Part shown: positions 11,766 to 23,711 of the stretch, piece after piece
How the letters are laid out: the number at the start of each line of letters is the position of its first letter
Numbering within the stretch: position 1 is the first letter of the stretch
NCBI RefSeq assembly: GCF_947179165.1
Contig: NC_077237.1
Location: 83,366,341 to 83,430,340, forward strand
DNA from: Solanum dulcamara
Taxonomy: Eukaryota; Streptophyta; Magnoliopsida; Solanales; Solanaceae
Direction of reading: 5' to 3'
DNA length: 64,000 nt
Program-made: the position numbers and the translations under genes
The notes under the pieces: generated by a model
Database searches by the model: none
What the model was told of the DNA's origin: nothing
Seen by the model: the letters and a program-made list of their open reading frames with translations, nothing else

Positions 11766-13885
11766 TGCATAAGAAAGTCATCATTCATGTTCATGAACCA
11801 AGCCTATTAACATTACCGTTGGTAAATGTAAATTCTCTTAATAAGTCATTGTAGGTAAAGATAAGTTCTTTTAATGAGGCAAATGTTTTTCACATAATTG
11901 TTAGAAGAGGATTTTGGTATTTAGATTTTTAACACGTGACTTTATTAGATGCTTTAATGTTAATTGAGTTATTGGGCTAACGAATGTTTAATAGTTTTAT
12001 AGAAAAAAATATTGGGTTATTGATTCGTTTTGATTTTTTAATATTAGGTTATTGGGTAAATCGATAACCCATTAAAATTGTAATAATTTACTATTTTACC
12101 CCAATATAACTATTAAATATTAATATCAATATATTACTGGTTACTACCTTTGTTCTTTAGCTTTTAATTGACACTATGTTTCTAGTTCTTTTATTTGTGT
12201 TGCACTTGTATAGTTCTTTTCTCGTTAGTTACTATTATTTTTATTTTATGAACATTATGTTAAGTTATATTATTGTTCTGTCGCGCGAAATTGTTGGAGA
12301 AATCATATATTTGTGTTTATGAGTATTTTCTTATTAATTGATTAAATCAAAAACCGATCCATTAAAGATCAAAAATCGATAAGAAATAATTTATTGATTT
12401 GATTATTATTAGTTTAGCATATTTAAAAATAAAAAATTAATTAATTAAAAAATACATTAAACTGAACCAAACAGACTACCTACGAAACAGTACAAATGTT
12501 CTTTCGAATCAATCAACAACAGAGTTATTTCAACTTTCATCTCCAAAGAAAAATCTAAACTTTAATAGTTGTCCTTACGTTTGGGTTGCAAAGGGTGCTT
12601 CGCAGGTTTGAGAAATAACCATCACATACAATGGTTAACGGTGAATAAACTCAATGTACATTTTTTTTAATGATTTTTTTTGAAGCAATAACGCGTTGAT
12701 CTAGTCGTCGCCGAAGCCACAAAGGACTATTGCATCATAAGAATTCGGAAAAAAAGGGTGCTTTCAACCCTTGGCTTGATTGCTTGACTGGAATCAGAAG
12801 AATTCATGGACAACTACTGTTAAGAAGCCGTTTGAAAATGGGGATAAGCTAGAAGCCGTCACTTTTTTTTTTGATTTTGATAGTTTCTGTGATTACGTTG
12901 ATTATATATATATCTATTTATATAAATATCTCAATGATTTTCGCTCATTAATACATAGAGTCCAATAAGCATATCTTGTGTTGATATGGAAATGGAATCC
13001 CCAATAACCGACGACAAAAGATTCATATGAGAAAACATAAGTAAACGAGCCTTTACTTGTCACATCAAACTAACTCTAATTTAATGTACATTTTCTAATT
13101 AAGTCATTTCAACAAGAGGTTGTTTCTTGCACCCTAAGAAAACATACTTAGAATTTAAAATTTATTGTAAGAGTTGGATAGGGTGGCTCGTTATAATCTA
13201 ATTTTAAAATATAACTCCTAATGAATGATTTTTTTAAATAAAAAACACCACAAGTATTTTGAAACAAAAGAAGTAGTAAAATTTGCACATTTTCAATTCT
13301 CTATAATTGACATTAATAATAGTAGTAAAGTACCTTTTACTAAGGGCAATTTGTCATTAGCCATTTAATGGCTGCATGATTTACTTAATAGCCAAACAGT
13401 ATCAACATAAACGAAAGTCAACAGACAAAAAATCTTTTACCTTAAAAATGGAAAACCACTAAAACATATTTTATTTCTTTGTAATTTTTTTAAATTTATT
13501 TTTATCCTCTTTTATGTTTAACATATTTGCCAATTAATGCAAAACGTTTGATGATTAATACTCCGATAGGATCATTAATTTATCTAATCCTCCTACAACA
13601 CTTATTTTCTTGTGTGTGATAAGAACGAAACCGCATGCATAGGTAATTATATTATTTTTGTTTCGGATTAATATCGTTATTAATGTTTTATCACCTTCCA
13701 TGCATATATATATTTGATTGATAGCTAAAATAACCTCTTTCAAGGAGCAGAAAAAAACTGTTTTTTTTTCCTTACCTTAATCCACCGCAAAAGGAAGAAA
13801 CTATTGAAATTGCATTCATTAAATTTCTTCTTTTTTTGTTTCCAAAATTTATCCTATAAACTCGAGTCAAATCTAGATTCATTTG

Positions 13886-14486
13886 TGCATATATACAGGT
13901 ATAATACATACATTATAGCCATAAATTAAAAGTTATATTACATGAAAATCCTTTCTTGATTCTATTTTGTTTTGCCCATTTTCATCTTCTTGAAAATCAA
14001 AATTTCAAGAAAATCGTGATGTGTGTTTAATTCTTGTTTTTGATTTTGATTTTGATTTTCCATTCTTTTTTCTAAGACTGGAATCAAAATCAAAGACGTG
14101 TTACCATAACAACAATACTTTTTCGAGATTTCATTCATCAAGTTCTTATTTAATCTGTCGTTATTAGAACACCACAATATTCATCTTTTTTGGCATCTGT
14201 TTTGTCAAGAACTCGTCTTTTCGTCACATTGTGTTCATTTTTGAGCTAAAATCAACATAAAGTTTCAATCTTTAGCACATTTTAGGCCAAGATTCATCAA
14301 GTTCTTGTTTGTTTGATCTGTCGTTGTTAGAACGCCACAATATTCGTCTTTTTTGGCATTTGTTTTTCCAAGAACTCTGTCTGCCCATCACATTGTGTTC
14401 ACTTTTGAGCTAAAATCATCATAAAGTTTCAATCTTTTTCACATTTTTGGCCAAGATTCCCAAAAGGGTATTCACCAAAATCATCA
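13886..14486 (+). promoter_or_regulatory. Promoter and 5' leader of the CSLC gene
   Basis: A TATA-like CATATATACAGG lies at 13888-13899, about 590 bp before the ATG. The interval contains T/C-rich leader-like sequence. It also holds two tiny upstream reading frames, ATGAAAATCCTTTCTTGA (from about 13941) and ATGTGTGTTTAA (from about 14018), which matter only if they are transcribed. Its 3' half is a tandem duplication, listed separately. No experimental start site can be inferred. Confidence 0.4.
14133..14459. repeat. Tandem duplication (period 159 bp) immediately upstream of the CSLC start codon
   Basis: Unit 1 (14133-14291) and unit 2 (14292-about 14459) align almost along their whole length. 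Both share ATTCATCAAGTTCTT, ATCTGTCGTT.TTAGAAC, CCACAATATTC, TCACATTGTGTTCA, GAGCTAAAATCA and ATAAAGTTTCAATCTTT, and both end in GGCCAAGATTC. Scattered substitutions and small indels indicate it is not brand new. It lies in the presumed 5' leader, 28 bp from the ATG. Confidence 0.9.
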
Positions 14487-17468
14487 ATGGCACCACCCTT
14501 TACCTGGTGGGGTGGTAAAGAAAACCAAAGGGGTACCCCTGTGGTTGTAAAAATGGAGAATCCAAATAACTGGTCCATGGTTGAGCTAGAAACTCCATCA
14601 GAGGATGATGATTTCTTGTTAACAAAAGGTGAAAAGTTGAAAAACAAGAATGCAAAACAGTTAACATGGGTTCTTCTTCTCAAGGCACATAAAGCAGCAG
14701 GTTGTTTAACTTCAATTGCCTCTGCATTGTTCAGTTTTGGTTCCGTTATCCGCCACCGTGTAGCCACCGGAAAAACTGATTCTTCCACAGGCAGTAGCCG
14801 GTTCTATTCTTGTATAAAGGTGTTCCTTTGGTTGTCTTTAATCTTGTTAGGTTTTGAAATAGCTGCATATTATAAAGGTTGGCACTTTAGTACTTATGAT
14901 CTTCATATTCAGCATTTATATACATTGGCAAATCCATTAGCTGTGAAGGGTGTCTTTGATTTGCTTTATTCCATATGGGTTTTGATTAGGGTGGAGTATC
15001 TTGCTCCCCTTCTTCAATTATTGGCAAATGTATGCATTGTACTCTTCTTTATCCAGAGTTTGGATAGATTGATCTTGTGTTTGGGTTGTTTTTGGATCCG
15101 TATAAGAAAGATCAGGCCAGTTTTGAAACACAGTCCAGTGGATCTTGAAGATGGTGATGGTGGTTACTATCCTATGGTTCTTGTTCAAATCCCCATGTGT
15201 AATGAAAAAGAGGTAATTTGTTCTATTGTTTAAACCTATTGTCGTCTTTTTAATCTGTTTTGAGCCGAGGGTATGTTGGAAATAACTTCTTTGCCATTTC
15301 AAGGTAGGGGTAAGGTTTGTGTATACAATATCTTCCCCAGACCCCACACGTGGAATTACACTCGGTTTTTGTTGTTGTTGTTGTTGCTCTTCTATTATTC
15401 AAAGCTATCATCTTTTTCATCTGTTTTGAGCCGAGGATATGTTGGAAACAACCTCTTTGTCTTTTCAAGGTAGGGGTAAGGTTTGTGTATACAGTACCCT
15501 CCCCAAACCCCACATGTGGATTACACTCGGTTTGTTTTGTTGTTTCAAGAATTTCTTGATTTTCTGAATGTTGACAAAAAAATGAGTATTGGAATGAAAG
15601 GGGTCCAAATGGAGCGAAATGGATACTGAGGATTCATATAGCTAACCTTAATTAGTATGAATTGGAGCGTTAGTTGTTTCGTCGTGTCAAGTTTTGTTTT
15701 ATATGTTTATTGGTGGTTGATTATTGTTTGTTTGAAAATTGAGTGTTGGTGGCAATTGGTATCAGGTTTATCAGCAAGCCATTGCAGCTATGTGCAGTTT
15801 GGAGTGGCCTAAGTCGAAGTTGTTGATTCAAATTCTTGATGATTCTGACGATTCCATGACTCAGATATTGATCAAAGAGGAGGTACATAAATGGCAGAAG
15901 GATGGTGTAAACATTGTATATCGTCATAGAGTGATTAGAGAGGGTTACAAAGCTGGCAATCTTAAGTCAGCCATGAATTGCAGCTATGTCAAAGACTACG
16001 AATTTGTTGCCATTTTCGATGCTGATTTTCAACCATCACCTGATTTTCTTAAGAGAACTGTTCCATACTTCAAGGTACTCAATACCCTCCACGCTTGATC
16101 ATCTCCTCGTGATAATCTCCGTTTCTTGTATATGGTTCCAGTATAGAATCAAATTGTGTGTACAGTATGTATTTGCTATTGATGCATTATTTGTGTGTGT
16201 AGAATTTGATCATGTAGTTTGTTTTATTAATTACCGTCTTTCGACTTTGAACTATAGGATAATGAGGATATAGGGTTGGTTCAAGCAAGGTGGTCTTTTG
16301 TAAACAAGGAAGAAAATCTTCTAACAAGACTGCAACACATTAATTTGGCCTTCCATTTTGAAGTTGAACAACAGGTGAATGGGATTTTTCTAAATTTCTT
16401 TGGATTTAACGGGACTGCTGGAGTATGGAGGATTAAGGCATTGGAAGGTTCTGGTGGTTGGTTGGAGAGAACAACAGTTGAGGATATGGACATTGCTGTT
16501 CGGGCACATCTCCACGGATGGAAATTCATCTTTCTTAATGATGTTGAGGTATTTTTGTTCACTGGTTATATTTTTCTCACAAGTAAATGTTTCTTTTGAA
16601 TCTAAAAAAGGCTTTGTTGGATCATTTTCAGTGCCAATGTGAGGTACCAGAATCATACGAAGCATATAGGAAGCAGCAACATAGATGGCATTCAGGGCCA
16701 ATGCAGCTGTTCCGTCTTTGTTTTCCTGCCATCATTGAATCAAATGTATAACACTCATTTCACTAGAGGAATATCCATCTATCTATGTATGATAATTCGT
16801 GTATTGTCTGACATATTATGCTTTCAATGTTGTCGATGCAGATTAGCATTTGGAAGAAAGGCAACTTGATATTTCTTTTCTTCCTTCTAAGGAAACTGAT
16901 ACTTCCATTTTATTCATTCACTCTATTTTGTATAATCCTCCCTATGACCATGTTTGTTCCCGAGGCTACACTCCCTACGTGGGTTGTGTGTTACATCCCC
17001 GCCACAATGTCATTTCTCAATATAATTCCATCCCCTAAATCTTTCCCTTTCATCGTGCCATACCTGTTATTCGAGAACACAATGTCTGTGACAAAGTTCA
17101 ATGCCATGATCTCAGGCCTCTTCCAACTTGGAAGTTCTTATGAATGGATTGTAACCAAGAAATCAGGACGTTCTTCTGAGGATGACCTTTCCTTATTGAT
17201 TGATGAAAAACCAAAACATCAAAGAGGTACTTCGGAGCCTAATTTGGGAGACTTGAAGGAGGAAATTAAACAGAAAGCAAGAAAGTCTTCGAGGAAGAAA
17301 AAGCACAACAGAATCTATACAAAGGAATTGGCTTTGGCTTTCTTGTTATTGACAGCTGCAGTTAGGACCCTCCTATCAGCTCAAGGAATCCACTTTTACT
17401 TCTTGTTGTTTCAAGGGATATCATTCCTTCTCGTCGGGCTAGACTTGATCGGTGAACAGGTTGACTAG
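14487..17468 (+). CDS. CSLC12: Cellulose-synthase-like C, xyloglucan beta-1,4-glucan synthase (CSLC12-type), five exons, 688 aa
   Basis: Exons are 14487-15212, 15766-16074, 16258-16548, 16632-16745 and 16842-17468. All join in phase 0 with GT..AG introns, giving 688 aa, the usual CSLC length. The start [30 protein letters not shown] is the diagnostic CSLC N-terminus. Then come two membrane spans (about residues 110-130 and 180-215) and the GT2 core. The core has ILDDSDD (first Asp), IFDADFQP (DxD), TVEDMD (third Asp) and QQHRW (Q/RxxRW). C-terminal helices include [16 protein letters not shown], and the end is [16 protein letters not shown] enzymes make the glucan backbone of xyloglucan in the Golgi. 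All catalytic motifs are intact, so the gene looks functional. The CSLC12 subgroup is assigned from remembered sequences; CSLC5 is a close alternative. Confidence 0.95.
15242..15386 (+). repeat. TS-type SINE 3' half, copy 1, in CSLC intron 1
   Basis: It contains GAGCCGAGGGTATGTTGGAAA, CAAGGTAGGGGTAAGG, TTTGTGTATACAATATC, CCCCAGACCCCACACG and TTACACTCGG and ends in (TTG)n. This is the conserved 3' part and tail of the Solanaceae TS SINE. The tRNA-like head is absent, so it is 5'-truncated. Confidence 0.85.
15407..15545 (+). repeat. TS-type SINE 3' half, copy 2, in CSLC intron 1
   Basis: It repeats copy 1 with a 166-bp offset (CTGTTTTGAGCCGAGG at 15255 and 15421), including the preceding TC.TCTTTTT. 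The tail is GTTTGTTTTGTTGTTTC rather than a clean TTG run. The extended match points to a local tandem duplication rather than two separate insertions. Confidence 0.8.
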
Positions 17469-17965
17469 TCGAATATGGATAGGCTTCATGGGGACATACT
17501 ATTTCAGCTCAACTGTCAAATCCCAGACAGGATGCTGTGCCTGGCATTGGTGCGATATGTAAATTAAAAAACTGGGGAAATCCTGGAGAGATGTTGGCAC
17601 TATTGCCTCTCCTTCGAATGTTAAGCCCCCCAAAACACCAACTCAAGAAGAAGATAAAGTTGTGGTGGAACAAAAATGGTAGAAAATCGCACAACAACAT
17701 ATTTGAATACAGAAAACCATCAAGAATGGTGATAATATTCATCAATCCCCTTTTCTGTCATGTAATTTCTTCACATTTGGATTCTTTTTAGTACATTGTT
17801 TTTGTAAGAAGAATTTTTTTGTAGAAAGTTAAACGCGAAAGTTGAATACCACAGCAGCATACATCTTTTTTTTTCTTCTGCACAGCAAAAAGGGTTCATT
17901 CTCTTTGAGGTAGCAATTGTAGCGAAAACTTATGTCTGGTAAATAAAGGATTGTACATTTCCACA
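17469..17965 (+). terminator. 3' UTR and poly(A) region of the CSLC gene
   Basis: T-rich sequence with an AATAAAGG polyadenylation-type signal at about 17942 (GGTAAATAAAGGATTG) and another T-rich stretch at about 17810. The short reading frame 17537-17791 is taken as untranslated 3' sequence. Confidence 0.45.
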
Positions 17966-19371
17966 GAAAACTTTTGTGTCATCGCGACTATAAGTTAACT
18001 AAAGCACTCGCTTGGAGCCCCCATTTTCTTTCAAAGAGGTATGTATATGTATACTATATATATATATTGTTAAAAAAAATCTCATGTATTGATAAATTTG
18101 AAAAAATAATAATTTTGGATATAAAATATAGTAATTTTCTACCTCATTTAATATAGGAATCGTTGTAATAATTGAGAAATGAAATAGTGTTTAGTTAACT
18201 GTATCATTCTTTCTTACGTAGATATATTTTTGTTGCCTCATTTATATTCTGACGATTATCATGAATCAATATTATTATTCTTATATTTATTTTTTTGTTC
18301 CTCTTTCACTATTTTTATTTTATTCTCTTATTATTGAATATTCTAAAGTCTCTCAAACGATCAAACCTTCTACATTATGCAAAATCTATTATTGTGTGTT
18401 TATAAAAAGTCTTCTTCAAATTTCGAGCACTAAAACTAATCAACAATTCAACATTATTTTAATATCATTATACCAATTTATCAAATTCAATGCAACGCTA
18501 TTTCAATATTTATATAAAATTTTTAGATTTTTTAGTCAGTTTTTATTATTTTAACTTTATATTATATATTTTTCATTGAAACTTTACATTCTTATTACAT
18601 AATGTCCGTATATATCCTACCTCTCCAGACCTCATTTGTAGGATTACATTAAGTATGTTATAATTATTTAATTTATATATGTCAATTAAAAAATATAAGG
18701 CCTCTTTATAAAATTTGGCTTTATGCTTTCAAACTTGTTAGACGCCCCGGTCAAATCTATGTTATGCTGGATTATTCTTGCTAGATTTTGAAAATCTGAC
18801 TATGTTAGCTAAATGTATCTATCATTTAGCAAAAGAGCCAATTCTGTTTCTTATAATAAGTCATGACTTGTTCTGTTTTTAGAACAAGTCATGAACGACA
18901 CTCGATGCCTTAACTTGACAGAGCGAATCTTCTTAGCTTTTCTATCACTGTTCTATTTTTTTCGAAGTATAATTGATATTTAACTTATATCCCTTTCTCA
19001 ATAACAATATGTTTTAATTGCAACATCTTGCTATAACAATGAACTATGACAAGTACATTTTTCATTAAAACACAAATACTCCCCTAAATGTTAGTACTAC
19101 TTTTTTTTTTTGGCAAACTGAATTTATTTAAAGATATTTCACATTTAATAAAAAGAAGAAGTTACTTCTTACTTTTTAATTATGTTTTTTAAATTTTACT
19201 ATTGTAATTAGTGGAACGTTAGGTAAATGTAATTTTTAAAAAGAGATAAAAGGTACTTATTAAGTATTTTTCTTAATAATTGTGCGAAAATCTTATATAC
19301 AACTCCTCTTTTCTCTCTGGTCCAAGTTTACTCTTTGTACTTTAACAAATATGTGTGATATGTGATCTTTA
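17966..19371. other. AT-rich intergenic stretch downstream of CSLC
   Basis: No gene is recognised; the frame 18261-18554 is low-complexity and domain-free. The only identified item is a SINE remnant near 18600. Confidence 0.6.
18598..18668 (+). repeat. Degenerate TS-type SINE 3' end
   Basis: CATAATGTCCGTATATATCC, then TACCTCTCCAGACCTCATTT, then GTAGGATTACATTAAGTATG can be aligned with the TS SINE 3' consensus also seen in CSLC intron 1. It is heavily mutated and 5'-truncated. Confidence 0.6.
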
Positions 19372-22300
19372 ATAGTTCACCGGAAAAAGACATAAATTTT
19401 TTTGAAAAGTCAGTTACACACTTAAATTATCATAGCGGTGTATTATACACCTAAACTATCTAAAAGTGAATTTATAGCCCTCCCTCCTAAAATTGACGTG
19501 GCAAAAAAATAAAAAAAATAAAAAAAGAGCGTGTCAGACTAAAATTAAAGTAAAAAAATTAAAAAAACAAAATCACCCAACCCCCACATCCTTTCTTCTT
19601 CACACCCACCTACCATCTTCTTCTTCACATCCACCTCCATTTACTCTCTATTTTGAATCTTGATTTTTTTTTTCAAAACCCGTTAAGAAGAAGTTCTTCA
19701 CACCCACCTCCATTTACTTTCCATTTTAAATCTTGATTTTTCTTTCTTTCAAAACTCATTAAGAAAAAGAAGAATTCTAGTTAAAAACCTATAATTCAAA
19801 CTCCTGTTTTATTCTATTTTAGATATGAAATAAAAATTATCTTTCACTCAGATTATTTAGATTCAAACAAATTAAATTTATAGGCAAGAACATTTAATAT
19901 ATTTTGACTAAAAAAAATAGAGAGTGAATTTAATTTTGGTGGAAAAGACGATTGGGGTGGGGTGGGTGGGGGAGTCGGGTAGGTGGTTAATAATTAATTA
20001 GGAGTTAATTAGTATAAAATATAGTTAATAAAAGAAAAGTTAATTAATAAAGAAAAAATATAAAAAATTATAATTTCTAACATGACACTAACGTGACAGC
20101 GAGTGTAATGCACCACATAATGTGAGAGTAGTGTTACAAGTTTCAGGGGGTAATAAATTCATTTTTAGGTAGTTTAGGTGTGTAATAGATCAGCATGATA
20201 GTTTAAGTAAGAAACTGTAACACCCGGTATTATTCCAGCCTACACTAAGTTCAGGAACCATGAGAAAGATTGATGAATTGGACTGAATAATGGACGATGA
20301 GGGAGGTCTACAATTCGTAGACTGTTCTACGAGTCGTAGGAACGGCTCGTAGAAATCCCCAACACTTAGTGAAATTTTGAATGGGAGAGGCCTTCCTACG
20401 AGCTACCGTACGAGCCGTAACCATTCCTATGAGTCGTAGGAATGAGTTGTAGAGCCTTGTCTAACTTCTGAAAAATATAAGCCGCAGTACTTTGGCTACG
20501 AGTTGATAGGATCACCCGTAGAAAGGATCACGAGTCATAGAAATGATTCGTAGAGACCCCCGACACTTAGCCAAATTTCGAACCCTGAATATCATTCCTA
20601 CGAGCCAAGTTGGCGACCCATTGAGGAGTATACGGATCGTAATAACGGCTCATATGAAAAGTTCAGAGACTTAGTTTCTCTGATTTTTGAGGACCTGCAG
20701 GACGAGTAGAACCTATGACTCGTCGAGTCCTTGACAACTCATAGACACGAGTCGTAGACCCCAACACTTTCCAGCTCAATTCCACGATCGAAGTGGACGA
20801 CCCGTAAAAGTTTCTACGAGTCGTACCTACGACTCGTGGACGACCATATTCCAATCAAAACTTCGATGTTTTGGGACTATTTTGAGTCCCTTAACAATAC
20901 TCTACGTGCCTAAGCACTCATTAATACTTAGTTTATTTGAGAGTAAGGATTGGAGAAGAGAAAGAAGCTAGGGTTCAAGCGTTCACTTCTATGTTCCAAA
21001 CTTTTGATTGTCCTTCGAGCTACATGTATGTAAAGCTGAACTAAAACATGGATTTTATTCGTGCATGTGCCCATGATTGTAATAGATTGATTGTGAACGG
21101 ATTGAGTCTCCATAATTGTATTTCTTAAAAAATTATTGTCTTAAAAATATATATGTTTTACTGATTATTGATGAAATATTGATTTCCTACAAATAAATTC
21201 CTTGAACATATGAATTGGACTTCTTGTTACTCAAACCCTACTAGAATGTTGATTGATAGTGAGTTGTATTCATCCTAAGATTGAGTCTAGAGCCTTAAAT
21301 TGTGAGTGTTTGATTGTGATTGAAATGTGAGCATGATGATAGTATTGATAGTGTTGATGAATTGATAGTCCTGAGGGTTGTCATAAATGTATATCTAAAC
21401 TACTCTTAAAAAATGTGATTGAAATTGATTGAATAGTATGATCGGTCGAGAGGTTCTATTGTAATAGAATTGATGAGTTGATAAGCGTCCAAAAGAGACT
21501 TGTCGAAGTGACTAGATTGAACTGATTGGATAAGAATTTTATGAGCGTTGAGTCTTGAAAGGAGTATCGATCACCGAATTGGGTAAAAGTAAGTAATAAC
21601 TCGAACCCAATAACTGCGTCGCCAAATATAGGAGAGGATTTGTAATGACCTTGAGGGTCATTTTCAGAAATTTATACAAAATTACCATTGAACCCTATCT
21701 TTAGTGCCCCTGAGTATTATTTGATTGGTTTGTGTTGTTGGTTTTATTAAAATTTTAATAGGTTGTGAATTGTGTGAGTTTTTGAGTTTTCACAAGCTGT
21801 AAGTGTTAAAAAGTGATTTTCGATGCTAATTGGAGCTACATGTATCAGAACGGGGTTTCGTCGGTTCCATCAACTCCGAAATGTGGAAATTGGTCTAGGA
21901 GAGCTGTCGGAATCACATTTGGGATTAATACATGGATTTGAGGTCTTGAGTTGAAAATTTTAATTTTTATGAGCTAAGTTTGACTTTGGTCAACAAATTG
22001 AGTTCCGAGTGTCGGATGGTGATTCAGCTAATTCCATTGGCTTCGAAATGTGTTTTCTGATCAATTTGCACTATTGGTTCATATTTATAGAGTTTCGAAT
22101 GAGTTTTGAGAGTCAAAAACATGTTTTGAAGGGTGGTGGTGTAAGATGACCGCGGTCAATGCGCGGTCAACACGCGTGAACAGTAACTTTTTCGACAAAA
22201 ATTGCCCCTTTCTTCTCATTTCAATATTTTTCACCATTTGTTTGAGTTCTTGAACTCTTTGAGGCGATTTGAGAAGAGATTTTTGAGGCGAAGTGTTGGG

Positions 22301-23711
22301 TAAGTGATTTTTTGATCGAAAACCTTCCTTTTTCATTAAGTATTTGACGATTTTAACTCCTAAATTTTAGTTTCAAACCCCCAAAATCTTTGTTTCTTTT
22401 CTAATCCGAATTTAAGGAAAATGACGATTTCTAAGTCATTTTGAGCTCTATTTTTATGAGTTTTCCAACCATGAGTTCCTTATTACCAGTAGAATGTGAT
22501 TTTCCAATAAATTTTCATATTTGACCCTTTACGGAAATAATTAATTTTTGAACCATTTTACCCCCAATTTTGAAACGTATCAATATAAGTGTCATTGGAC
22601 TCCTTGTGATGTGTATGTTTTATTGTTAATAGTGAGTTGTCATTCCGGGCGTTGAATTTGAGAGTTGCTTGTCTGATAGAGGTATTTGGGTGCGGTTTTG
22701 GCAATTAAGGTAGGTTTGGCTATCCTTCTTTGAGATTGAGATGGGGTAATTAGTCATTCATATGTTATAGGCTTTGGGATGGGGTTGTAGTATGAGTTGA
22801 GAATGTTATATATATTTTGATGCCCGTATGAGGACTTATTTATTAATGTATTGTTGTGTGAAAGTTTATTTGTATTACATAGCCCGTGTGGAGGCCTTAT
22901 TTGTTATCTTATTTGCTTTGAGAGCATGTGATTCATGATTTGCCTAAGAGAGAGGCTTGAGTATATTATTTGGCTTGTGATGCCCGTCTGAGAGGTTGAG
23001 TTGAGGGTTTTGAGTATGCTTGAGTATTGAAATATTGTTGAGAAAGGGGTGAATATTTAAATGGAAGTATTTCCTTCCCATTACTATTTATTGAGGGTGA
23101 ATATCATGTGTAGGTTAAGTTTTGAGAACTTTGAACCTTGTACCAAATGTGAGTTGAATATTGCTTCCATGTCATATGTGTTTTGATGCATTCATCATAT
23201 CATGTAACACGAGAAGTTGAGAAATATGGAAATTCTTTTTGAGAAAGAAAATAAAACACTTTTAAACCTTTGTATCTTGAGTCCCTGTCCGAGGCAGTTT
23301 TACGGCAGGGTAATGGATGCATTGTGATCCTTTGACCACGAGGAGGTGACAAGGATAATGAGATATTGTGATTGAGGTATATGGTCTGTGAAACTCCATG
23401 GGTCCTGCTTGGTAGCACAGTTCGGCAGGTGTATATGATAGGCTGTGCGATAGTCTTTATTCCATCCTACCATCACATCATTGCATCATCATATTACATT
23501 GTATTGCATTGATATCTGTACTACTTGAATTATTTGGTTAATTATGATTATGAGATGTTATTATGGGTTTAATTTACTCGCACCATTATATATATAAACT
23601 GGCAACACCGATGCCGAAGTGAGACTTTTTTGTATACAGATGGAAGCGTTCCTTAGTTTATTTCATAGGTTTGATTAATTCCTTATACTCAGTCGGCTAA
23701 GACCTACTAAG

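Larger units (their letters stand above)
5721..13880. other. AT-rich intergenic region between the OSCA-like and CSLC genes
   Basis: No credible host gene is seen. The reading frames here (for example 5776-6351 and 7679-7933) are short, very rich in F/Y/I/K and lack recognisable domains, as expected of AT-rich DNA. Recognisable content is limited to the MITEs and SINEs listed separately. The remainder, including 11770-13880, holds low-complexity A/T tracts and nothing I can name. Confidence 0.7.

Noticed and set aside
14429..14788. 119-aa minus-strand frame opposite CSLC exon 1
   Set aside because: Antisense shadow of the CSLC N-terminal coding region.
15250..15559. Overlapping plus- and minus-strand frames in CSLC intron 1
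   Set aside because: They are produced by the two TS SINE copies; intronic and repetitive.
17537..17791. 84-aa frame after the CSLC stop codon
   Set aside because: Lies in the CSLC 3' UTR before the poly(A)-type signal; no recognisable motif.
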